A stretch of 64,000 bases of DNA from Spodoptera frugiperda (lineage: Eukaryota; Arthropoda; Insecta; Lepidoptera; Noctuidae), in contig NC_064217.1 of assembly GCF_023101765.2 (NCBI RefSeq), positions 11,939,788 to 12,003,787 of the forward strand, in the 5' to 3' direction. Below are positions 46,801 to 55,843 of the stretch, piece by piece. Each line of letters opens with the position of its first letter. Position 1 is the first letter of the stretch. Under the pieces are notes generated by a model, which searched no databases, was not told the origin of the DNA, and was given only the letters and a program-made list of their open reading frames with translations. Both the position numbers and the translations under genes were made by a program.

Positions 46801-48092
46801 GGCTTTTTATTAATCGAGCTGATGTCTCAACTTGAATAAAAAACTTTCTCTGAATACGTTGTTATTTTTATCATCACCATCTTGCGCTTTTGCAATATAA
46901 TTTCTTGGTATAAGCTTACCTACTTCTCTACCTACTTATCTGTCTATGCCTTTGATGATTTGTACTGTGTCTGTGTGTTTATTAGTTTTTTATTCAGCTC
47001 TCATTTTGAAACCTACTACCTATTCATGCGTAGCCTTATTACCAGCCACCTTTACACCTATATTTGTACTAGATCTAGGCTTGAGAAGTATTCACTGCTG
47101 TAATATCACTATGGTCATCAATTAAATCATCAATGGCCCACATTTATGGTCAACGTCTATGATTGAGAAGACAAGACCTATAAACACAGTTTTTAATAGC
47201 TTGAAGTGCAAAAATATTTTTATTATGGTCATAGTGATATTATTCATGTACTGCCTCTATATGTCATAAGTCAATTGCCTACTAGAATATATGACCCATG
47301 TATGTACTAAATAAATCACCATGAATAGAATTTTCCTTAAAATATGAGTCAGAATTTTAATAACGAGAATAAACTTAAATAGAATTATTTTTATTTTGTC
47401 CGTGAATTCCTGTAATTCTTGATTTGCAACCAAGGTGTTTACTAAGTCGCATTGGCTTATTAGAATAATGATTGCACTCAACTTTGACCTACTTTAAAGT
47501 AACTAATTGTTAATTATTAGTCTACATTTATGTGTGAGAATTGTAATAAATGTGTTTACGTGTGAGGTGAGCTTTCAAATAGAGCCGTGTAAACTTTATT
47601 ACGTAGGTACTTGATGAAGTAATATAGATTGTAAGGTATCTGATATTTCATACGACATTCACCCTTATCACTTTGATATTAAGGCTCTGTTAATTCTGAA
47701 CTGTTATCATTGAAGTGGTTGGTTATACCCCAGTAGGTACCTACAACTGTATATTTTTTGCCTTTTGTGTTTGTTGACAGTCGAGTCATTATATTTTTAG
47801 TGAGAGATAAGCTTTGTTTATGTGCCTTCATTTTGTTACCCTTTTTCCTTTTACTCGAGGTAAAAATACAGGTTTTAGAACAGTTATAATAAATGTACTC
47901 TTAATATTAATCTCAGGTTTAAATGAGCTGTGATACACATTCATATTACTTTACCTACGTAATATTTGCATAATAGCCGAGTGTGTGACAGTCGCGACTA
48001 TTATATGGGACTGCTATGATAACTGGTGGAAAGTAGGTTCTAATAATGTGCAATTGTGAATTTATGAAGAAGGCGCGCTCTGTAACTCTCTT

Positions 48093-48235
48093 ATGGTCAA
48101 ATACTCAAACGTCACTCAATTTTAAGACGCGCTCAAGAATAGTTCTGTCCCTACAAATTCTTTGTAAATGACAGAGATAGTACGATTTTTAAGTGCAACT
48201 TAAAGTTGAGTCGCATTTCAGTATTCGGGCGTTAG
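48093..48235 (+). mobile_element. Short element with imperfect terminal inverted repeats, copy 2
   Basis: It starts ATGGTCAAATACTCAAACGT, contains ACGCGCTCAAGAATAGTTCT and ends CAGTATTCGGGCGTTAG, a clear relative of 28804-28947 in the same orientation. Confidence 0.75.
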
Positions 48236-48951
48236 AAACTAACGACCATCAAAAGAGATCACTGCCATAATAAAAACTGCAACAATAAACAAAATTAGTG
48301 TCAATTCAAACTAGATTTAAGTCAAACTTTTGAACAGAACGTTGTCCTGAAAAGGCGTACGTTCTCAATTTGGCAATGCCGATTCTTAAATCAGTACTCC
48401 TTGTACGTCGTGTATCATGTATAACTGTCAACGTGAATACAAAATCATAATAATATGTGATCATGATTCGCAGCCCGCTGTCACGTCACAGATAATCGAA
48501 TAATTCAGGGAACTGTCATGGCTGCCGTATTTGGCGGGAAAGCAATCCGCTTAAACCCAAATGGGCATGCGTTGGGATACCACTCTGTTCTTTATTGCAT
48601 GACACAGTGTTGCATAAGTGCTGCATTTTTACCTAACGCAACAACGTAGGTACGTATACATTACTAAGTACGAGTTACGTAATTAATGCTTTTAGTTGTT
48701 TTTAAGATTCCCTTACTTTAAGAAAAAGTTTATCGTACTTTTAATGGTTCGTTTGAGCGGTCGTTAAAGAGTTGCAGAACCAATCTTTGATTTAATACGT
48801 AGGAGGTCTAAGGGACAAGTAAGTAACATGTCATTGGTGCGTGTAAGAGCATAATTAGGTAGGTATATACTTGAATTTTAAATTATTTTGTCTCATCTTT
48901 TATCATTGATTGTCATGAGGAGGTACTTACCTGCTTAGCAGTAGTATCTCT

Positions 48952-49108
48952 GGAGCTGCGGACTACCTAGCGGGTTTACCAGGGCTTCGGCTCGAAAAGC
49001 AGGAGTAGGAACGGGGTGGTTATTAGTCAGCAAGAGTCTGAAACTCTCTCTCGCGCCCAAGGCGAGAGAAGTCATAGGATGTTTTCTGCCCTTACGACAA
49101 AAAAAACA
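48952..49108 (+). repeat. Dispersed repeat family A
   Basis: GGAGCTGCGGACTACCTAGC at the start, CGGCTCGAAAAGCAGGAGTA and AGAGTCTGAAACTCTCTCTC inside, and an A-rich end ACGACAAAAAAAAC. Confidence 0.85.
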
Positions 49109-50349
49109 CTAGTAGTTACCTGACTAACACTAAAAGTACTTACGTAGTATTCTGTGATGGTAAATATTGAGAGTCAATCCACTCAATGTACTTTCGAATC
49201 GTAAACAATTTATATGGGAGAGGTTACACGCAAAATTAACGACGGCTAGTTAAGTAGGAAGCAATATTCATCTCGATACTGACATCTAGCCCCGAAACAA
49301 TGAGAGAGATCGGCGCGTGGGCACCGGGCGGCTACATCACTTGTAAGGCACGGCTCTAGTGAGTGTTTTAATGTATCGACCGATCACTTAATATCTACTC
49401 AAATACTTTTAAAGTTATGATACTTAGGTAACTATCAATCAAGAAAAAGAAAACGCATAATGTCTTATAATCATGTTGATATTCGTTTAAGACATATTAT
49501 TATGTTTTTTTTTTTACAATGGCTGTGGGCTTTGCGAGCTTTCGTAGTGTGTATTTGAGTTTGTCAAATTGAAAGTATATATATTATTATTCGTCATATA
49601 AATATATTGTAGGGACCTATGCAATACCTAATTATTACCAACTTAGATAAATAACGTGACATCAATTCTAGTTTAACGAAAGAACGGGTAAGCAGAAGAA
49701 TAGGCACCTACTATTCAACTAACATAATTACCTGAGTATTAAGTTTTGAAGATACATATTTCCCATTAGTGTAACCAAACCATTTATGTAATATCGTTTA
49801 CACAAGTCTAGACCCTACCTAATACTATTGCAAATTTTGAAAAGTTTCGATATGTAGTAAAATGTGACAATCGCAAGTGCGACGTGCAAAGAGTTTTGAA
49901 ATAATTTCTTTTTGAAAGATATGCATAGGTACTTGATTTGGGCATTTAGATTTTATAAATTATATCTGATCCAACATTAAAATCAATTAAATAAGTACAA
50001 TCCAATGTAAACAAATATTCTAGAGTAAAATTGATATGAAAGTAATTGAACTTGGCCGCTTATCATATCTTGTTTCGATTTTCGAACTTGGCCTTTTTAA
50101 GAACGTGATTTGAACTGGATTTGCGTTCGACGGCAACATTTTTCGCACAGCAAAATAAACAAAAACATATTTATTTATTTATCTGCATTAAAATTTAAAA
50201 CTTGTATGCTTAGCTCGAAGACTAGTAGTATAAAGAGAGAGGACTGTGTTCAGCAGTTGTTTGTCTTCTGGCTGATGATTTTGATGGTGATGCTCAGCTG
50301 TGCGATATTATAATGGGTGTTATATGGTTTATGATATTATTATAGGATC

Positions 50350-50483
50350 ATCCAATTCCTTCTCCCGCCTTTGGCGAGGCGAGAGCGAATGTCAGACTCT
50401 TACTGACTAAAAACTACCCAGTTCCTACTCCTGCCTTTCGAGCCGGATACCTGGTAAACCCGCTAGGTAGTCAGTAACTCTGG
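50350..50483 (-). repeat. Dispersed repeat family A, inverted
   Basis: On the plus strand: CCTTCTCCCGCCTTTGGCGA, GTCAGACTCTTACTGACTAA and GGTAAACCCGCTAGGTAGTC. Confidence 0.85.
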
Positions 50484-51414
50484 GGTTTTACGCTATAAAG
50501 TGCATAAGGTACGATTGTGACAGGTTTAAGGCGCAAAAATCTTTCTCGACTTTAGAGAATTTCAAGTTTATATAACTTAATTTCCTTTATAGCAAGTAAT
50601 AAAGAGGTAATTTATGCTGTAAGAAGAAGGTAATTACGTTATATTTAAATATATACTTTTATGATAGGATCTCAAACACAAAAAAATGCTGTAGGTATTT
50701 ATGTATATTAAATCGTAGTAAATGTTCGTGTGACACAGACTTTAGACTCACGTTAAGACGTTTCTTTTAACGACAATAAATCGGCCAAGCCCACGCTTCC
50801 GTAGCCTATTATTTAGGTACGTAATCAAATAATCATTCCGCTTCGCTTGGCAACTTGGACTCGGGAATGAACGAAACGGCAATGAAAAAAAAAACAATTG
50901 TTTTTAAATTCACTCTCTGCCTCTTTGGTGCTCGATGCATGTGGGTGGACATGTTAAATTTTTTACGATGTAAATGGCCACCCGATTAAAATGAAACTGT
51001 TTGTTTTGGACTTAAATTAACCAGTTAATTGGCATATTATTTAAATGCTTATTCAATTAAATTAAGATTTCCTATAAGTATTATGTACCTAAGTCAGTTT
51101 AGGAAAATATACTATACGTATTAGCATAACACAAAGATATTTATTTTGCCCTATAAATTCAATAATTTTAATAGCTATTTTAAGCGTGTAAACAAATAGG
51201 AACCTGCCTAACTAAAGTGACAAACAAGGTGTTATCACAGCGAACCAGCTTTATGGAGTTAAAAACAAACACATGAGGTAATAACGATAACAATTAAAAT
51301 TTATTAATAGTAATAAATAATTCTCAAAATATATCTCATATAAAATATAGTTAATAATTAATAGTATGGCAAAGAGAATTAAATAGTAGGTACCTAATTG
51401 GAAACAGTCCAGCA

Positions 51415-52003
51415 GTGACACCACACAACACTATCACGCGAATGTCCGGTCGATGTAGTCGCAGTCGAACTCCGCGAAGAACGAGTCGAACGGAGACAAC
51501 GAGTCCTCGGCGAACTCGGAGGGCGTCTCCTGCTCCAGCTCCGTGGAGAACTCGGAGAGGTCGGAGCACAGCGGCGACGGCCAGCGCTCGGGCCGCGGCC
51601 CGTCCGCCTCGGGGCTGGACTCCCGCAGCGCCGCCGACAGCGCCGAGATGTAGCGCATGGCCAGCCGCAGCGTCGTGATCTTCGTCAGCTTCTCGCAGGG
51701 CACCGGCGTCCCGGTGATGGCCGACGCCGGGACCGCGCGCCGCAGGGTCTCGAAGGCGCGGTTGATCTCGCGCATGCGGCTCCGCTCCCGAGCGTTGGCA
51801 GTTTTCCTCCTGTACTTGCTGAGCGGCTGCGGAGTGCGGCGCGCACGCGGCTCGCGGCTGCGCGCGGCGCGCGGCCGCAGCTGGTACTTGTCGTGATCCG
51901 GCATGGAGTGACGCCGGCGGCCGCCCCACGCGACCACGCCGCCCGCGCAACGTCGCCTCAAGAAAAATACGCTCACTCCGCCCACTTGCCCCGCTCCGTT
52001 CAT
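51415..52003. other. GC-rich, CpG-dense island
   Basis: Base composition jumps from AT-rich to strongly GC-rich across this stretch, with very many CG dinucleotides, and falls back right after 52003. It coincides with the bHLH gene and its immediate 5' region. Confidence 0.8.
51434..51904 (-). CDS. dei: Delilah-type bHLH transcription factor
   Basis: A single-exon frame of 156 residues from MPDHDKYQLRPR. The bHLH occupies about residues 30-93: basic region YRRKTANARERSRMREINRA, helix 1 FETLRRAVP, loop with CEKLTKITTL, and helix 2 LRLAMRYISALSAAL. The KYRRKTANARER basic region and EKLTKITTLRLAM helix are those I know from Drosophila Delilah, which acts in muscle attachment and mechanosensory organ cells. 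The C-terminal tail is acidic (FAEFDCDYID), perhaps an activation region. An in-frame ATG at 52001-52003 would add 33 residues of unusual Gly/Arg-rich sequence, so I prefer the inner start. Neighbour MCMDC2 is divergent. Another Ato-superfamily bHLH cannot be fully excluded. Confidence 0.75.
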   Translation of the reverse strand: MPDHDKYQLRPRAARSREPRARRTPQPLSKYRRKTANARERSRMREINRAFETLRRAVPASAITGTPVPCEKLTKITTLRLAMRYISALSAALRESSPEADGPRPERWPSPLCSDLSEFSTELEQETPSEFAEDSLSPFDSFFAEFDCDYIDRTFA

Positions 52004-53174
52004 GTACAGTCGCGCACACAGCTTTTAACATTGCATTGTATTTAAATAAAAACCTACACAATTACGACAAACTTAAATCATGTTATGTACAAGGTGTCAA
52101 GCGACATAATTTACGATACGAGATTTCTTTCTCAATTTAAGGTTGTGAAATAATAAATAAACGATTGTGTATGAAGCTTTGAGAAGAAGAATAATTTAGG
52201 TAGCCCGTAAAATTGAAAATATGTACTTGCCAATGAACAATACTTCTGTCAGGCTGGATAGTGGGAAAATAGACCCTAACAAACTAGAAAATGTAAATCA
52301 TTATATTGACAAAAACACGTTGGTACCTATATTTTTATATTAATAATTAATAATGTTAAAAATTGGGTATAGCATCTTATGAATAAGCTGTATAGGGTTT
52401 TTAAAGGTAATTGATAAACATACAATGTTTTACGACACACGCCACGTGCCAGTGAGTACCTACCTAATTAAAAATGCACCGTGCGTAGCGAAGCGAGGTA
52501 AGACTTGAGCGCGCCCCTGTACCTCAGTCACAATGAATGAACAACATCCAGCTACATAACTCATTGGGTAATAGGTAGTAATCGGATTGATACCATTTGC
52601 ATATTCGATTCGGCATTTCCGTTCTGAAGGCTCTGCGTGGACTAATTGTTTACCGACCTTGCCGAACGAAGTACTCGACTGTTCCTACGTGGGTTATGAT
52701 CAAGTCGCGTGTAGGCTGATCATTGGTGACGCAAAATGTCATTATATAACGCAACTACTTACTTGCATAGGTTGCAATTTCGCCCTTTGCACTTTTAGGA
52801 AGCAGGTAGGTGGTAGGTCAGTAGTGTAATCATCACGCCTACACTTGACTTAAACTTGTTAAAGTTTTTCTATGAAATTGTAGGAACGAAATTACTTGAT
52901 ATTACTGTGAAGTTAATTTTTAAACTTAATTTTAAAAACATAACATCAACGAATAAAATTAATTACCAGTTTATAACTTAGGTAGATATGTAATTTAACC
53001 TTCTTGTTTGTAGTCCACCTGGTACTGATAAGGCTGAATGGTCAAATTCCATATTCAAACACATCATTATAAAAAAAAAGTTATTAATAAAAATCGAACT
53101 ACGAATTACTTACACAAAGAAAAGTTTAAATCAGCGTCTACGTTTGTATTGACTTAAATTAAATAACTTTAACA
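52004..53174. promoter_or_regulatory. Divergent intergenic region, dei / MCMDC2
   Basis: This interval separates two outward-facing start codons and should contain the promoters of both. I saw no recognisable element. The ORF at 52587-52829 has no family resemblance. Confidence 0.45.
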
Positions 53175-54917
53175 ATGACTTCACCCATGTCGTTAGCAAA
53201 TGAACTGCAATGTGAATTGCTGCTATACTTAGACATCAGGCGCTACCTCGCTGACATGAGAGATAACTGCGAGGATTTCTTAGAGCAATTAACCGAGAAA
53301 ACATTGTGTAAGTTTCCGCCATTACGTTTTTTATTAGAGATTGACGTCATGGACTTGTTGGATGTATCACCTGAACTCGGGGAATTTTTAATGGCGGAAC
53401 CGAATAAATTTCAAGGAATGTGTAACGATATTTTATTTGCATGTGTTCAAGCCAGCGACATTGAGGCAAGAAATAATATAGAATATGCCCAGGTAGCTGT
53501 GATATTAAGACTGAAAAGTGTTCCAACTGATTCTACTTCTAATTCACATTGTTATAAAGGTTTGGTAAACATTGATGGACTGCTGTTGTCCGTTTCGAAA
53601 CCAGAAAACTATGTTCTCCACTCAGTTTGGTCTTGTCCCGAAGAATGTGACGGCAACGAAGTTATTCTACACTATATACCAAAACATCCACCCAGATGCA
53701 ATCTATGCAAGAGTATTCTATTTGAAAACAGTGGGTTGAGGCAGTGCGGAGAACAAGTGACTGCAACATTCAAAATACGTGACCAGTTACAAGCAAAAAC
53801 ATTGAAAATTACTGACGATTTAATTTCTAAGTTGTACCTTGGCACACGATACATTATACATGTTGTTGTATCGAAGAAAATAACAAAAGTCTGGTCTTTG
53901 GAAAAAATAATGCCTCTAGCAGCTCCAATAACTAGCTCAATCCCTAAAGACGTAGCGGACTTATTCAAAGCATGCAAAGAAACGCCTTGGAAGTTCATTT
54001 ACTGCCTAGCTTCAAGTATAGGAGTCAATGTTTGTCCTTTACATTGTTTTATGCATCTCAAGATTAACCTCCTGTTAAGTCTCACTAGTGTTAAGGCAAA
54101 TGCTGTCTCGGGCGCGAGTATCTTACACGTCCTGGTTGGAGGTTTCGACACAAGATACGTTGGAGAAATAATGGCAGATGCAGCGAAACTTGCCGATAGA
54201 TCTGTGATTTTAGGAGCGTCCAACTCAGTGGCACAGACTGCTTTGATAGCAAGTTCTGGAGGAGTTTGTGTCATGCCGTTACCACTTCACATTTACAGTC
54301 ATAAGCAGGTTTCAGCTGTATTAGCAGCGATAGAAACAGGTGAAATGAATACTGGCACAGCATTAGCCAAGTTGAATGCAGCAGTGTGGGCGCAAGGGAT
54401 GGACTTTAAGAAGATGATACTGTTCAATGTCGCTAGTGTATTTGGGAATGTATGCCGCGGCGATTGCGGGGAGTACTACGATGAGATTAACGAGTTTGTG
54501 TTACAACGAGCTGTGGAACCAGTCGGTGTCTGCAAGGAAGAAATAAAAGCCCTAAAAGATGTAGCGGCGTATATAGATGTGGTGGCAGGTATTGAAGTCG
54601 TTATAGACGACATGACGAAGAACTTATTGCAAAATTATTTCCTTGCAGCTCGGAAAGAGAATACAAAGATCGTTTGTGTTGGAAGCATGAATGCTTTGGT
54701 AGCTATTTGCCTTACTTCGGCGAGATTGTGCCGTAGAAGAGTTACTAATATCGATGACGCGGTGTTCGCTATTTGGCTGCATGTATGCGGAAGTCCCGAG
54801 CCTCGGTTCGCCCCCGAGGAGTACTTACAAACACCTGCAGACGTGAGAAAATTACAAAAAGTCATAACAAGCTTCAAACATTGGTTAGAAGAATTTACCG
54901 GTTGTTGTTTACTGTAA
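53175..54917 (+). CDS. MCMDC2: MCM domain-containing protein 2-like (meiotic MCM relative)
   Basis: An uninterrupted 580-residue frame. A MCM-type N-terminal half has a zinc-ribbon-like set of cysteines (C154, C158, C175, C178, with C191 nearby). The block ETPWKFIYCLASSIGV at about 269-284, then HLKINLLLSLTS, parallels the start of the MCM AAA-type region. Where a Walker A would sit I see HVLVGGFDTRYVGEIM (about 318-333), with no GxxGxGKS/T, and the Walker B-like strand VCVMPLPLH has no acidic pair. Both fit MCMDC2 and Drosophila Mei-217/Mei-218, which promote meiotic crossovers in place of Msh4-Msh5 and have a degenerate ATPase. There are no introns. AATAAA follows at 55016. The family call rests on layout and remembered similarity. 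Confidence 0.84.
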   Translation: MTSPMSLANELQCELLLYLDIRRYLADMRDNCEDFLEQLTEKTLCKFPPLRFLLEIDVMDLLDVSPELGEFLMAEPNKFQGMCNDILFACVQASDIEARNNIEYAQVAVILRLKSVPTDSTSNSHCYKGLVNIDGLLLSVSKPENYVLHSVWSCPEECDGNEVILHYIPKHPPRCNLCKSILFENSGLRQCGEQVTATFKIRDQLQAKTLKITDDLISKLYLGTRYIIHVVVSKKITKVWSLEKIMPLAAPITSSIPKDVADLFKACKETPWKFIYCLASSIGVNVCPLHCFMHLKINLLLSLTSVKANAVSGASILHVLVGGFDTRYVGEIMADAAKLADRSVILGASNSVAQTALIASSGGVCVMPLPLHIYSHKQVSAVLAAIETGEMNTGTALAKLNAAVWAQGMDFKKMILFNVASVFGNVCRGDCGEYYDEINEFVLQRAVEPVGVCKEEIKALKDVAAYIDVVAGIEVVIDDMTKNLLQNYFLAARKENTKIVCVGSMNALVAICLTSARLCRRRVTNIDDAVFAIWLHVCGSPEPRFAPEEYLQTPADVRKLQKVITSFKHWLEEFTGCCLL

Positions 54918-55015
54918 ATTAAGTACTTGTGTTATATATGTATAAATACTGGTTTTCTTATTTAAAAAAATAGTTTGCTTGTTATTGTTAATTGTAGCGC
55001 TTGTTTTCATTTGTG

Positions 55016-55021
55016 AATAAA
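55016..55021 (+). terminator. MCMDC2 poly(A) signal
   Basis: AATAAA about 100 bases after the stop codon. Confidence 0.65.
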
Positions 55022-55843
55022 TATTTAATTGAAATTAATTATGATTATCATTAAATGTTATTCCCCGGAGGCTGTGCCGTTGTTATACCTACTCATATTT
55101 CACCAATTGCGCTCTTACACTCAACTTTGTAATAATGCATACAACAATGTATGTTAAGTAAGTATTATTAAAATACTGACGCAGAATTACTCTACAACAA
55201 AAATCCACGGTAATATAGATAATATTACCTTGACAAAACACTCGATCGGGCTAGGCACAAATTAATTTAGGTCTATTTCACAAGCAAAAATTATAAGTAG
55301 CTATTAAGTTTCTACAGATAAAGTACGAGCTGGACAAACAACTGCGTAATAAAACAACTCATTCAAACAATTATACATTTATTTGTTATTTGTTCAATAT
55401 ATTATTTATTATGCTTTTGACTAGAAGATAAATTGTTAGTGTATAAATTCATAAGAAGTAAGTAGTTTCTCTTACAAATAACTTACGTTTTTAGCAACTC
55501 TAAAAGTATTTAAAGACAACAATAAGTAGGTACTTATTTAAAGTAAGAATACATACAAAAATAAATGCATTAAAATTACTATTTTTAGCACCAAACAAAG
55601 TATAACTATATTATTAATTATTACACAGACAATAAGGCACTGTTTATATTACAAAATCACAATCTTCAACAATTTTGTTTACATTGGCAAAGAGCACACC
55701 CAAGGAAAAGCTGTAAAGATTGTAGGAGGAACAATACGACAGAAGGCGGTTCGAATTGATAGGAGAGAATGGAAGAAGCGATTGCATCCACCCCAAGTTA
55801 CTTAGAATAAAGGCATACTGATGATAAATCTCAATAATTTAGT
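55022..55843. other. Convergent 3' region between MCMDC2 and IKK-beta
   Basis: No gene is seen. Minus-strand AATAAA hexamers at 55405-55410 and 55378-55383 are candidates for the IKK-beta transcript end. Confidence 0.5.

Larger units (their letters stand above)
38131..51433. other. Gene desert with mobile-element fragments
   Basis: About 13 kb with no gene I can support. It holds MITEs (40548-40687, 43127-43825, 48093-48235), family A units (38424-38547, 42966-43104, 48952-49108, 50350-50483) and a family B copy (42281-42497). There is also a GC-richer exon-like patch near 45929-46060 and two ambiguous minus-strand frames (44728-45110, 45559-45813). Confidence 0.5.

Noticed and set aside
47101..47246. 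Inverted repeat TAATATCACTATG ... CATAGTGATATTA
   Set aside because: The arms are only 13-16 bases and AT-rich, with no clear duplication. It could be a MITE but evidence is too thin.
51905..52003. Longer N-terminus for the Delilah-type protein
   Set aside because: The extra 33 residues are Gly/Arg-rich products of GC-rich DNA. The inner ATG gives a start followed by KYQLRPR, which is more natural. Transcript data could reverse this.
51351..52061. 236-codon minus-strand ORF overlapping the bHLH gene
   Set aside because: It is an Ala/Arg-rich frame-shifted shadow of the CpG-rich bHLH coding region.
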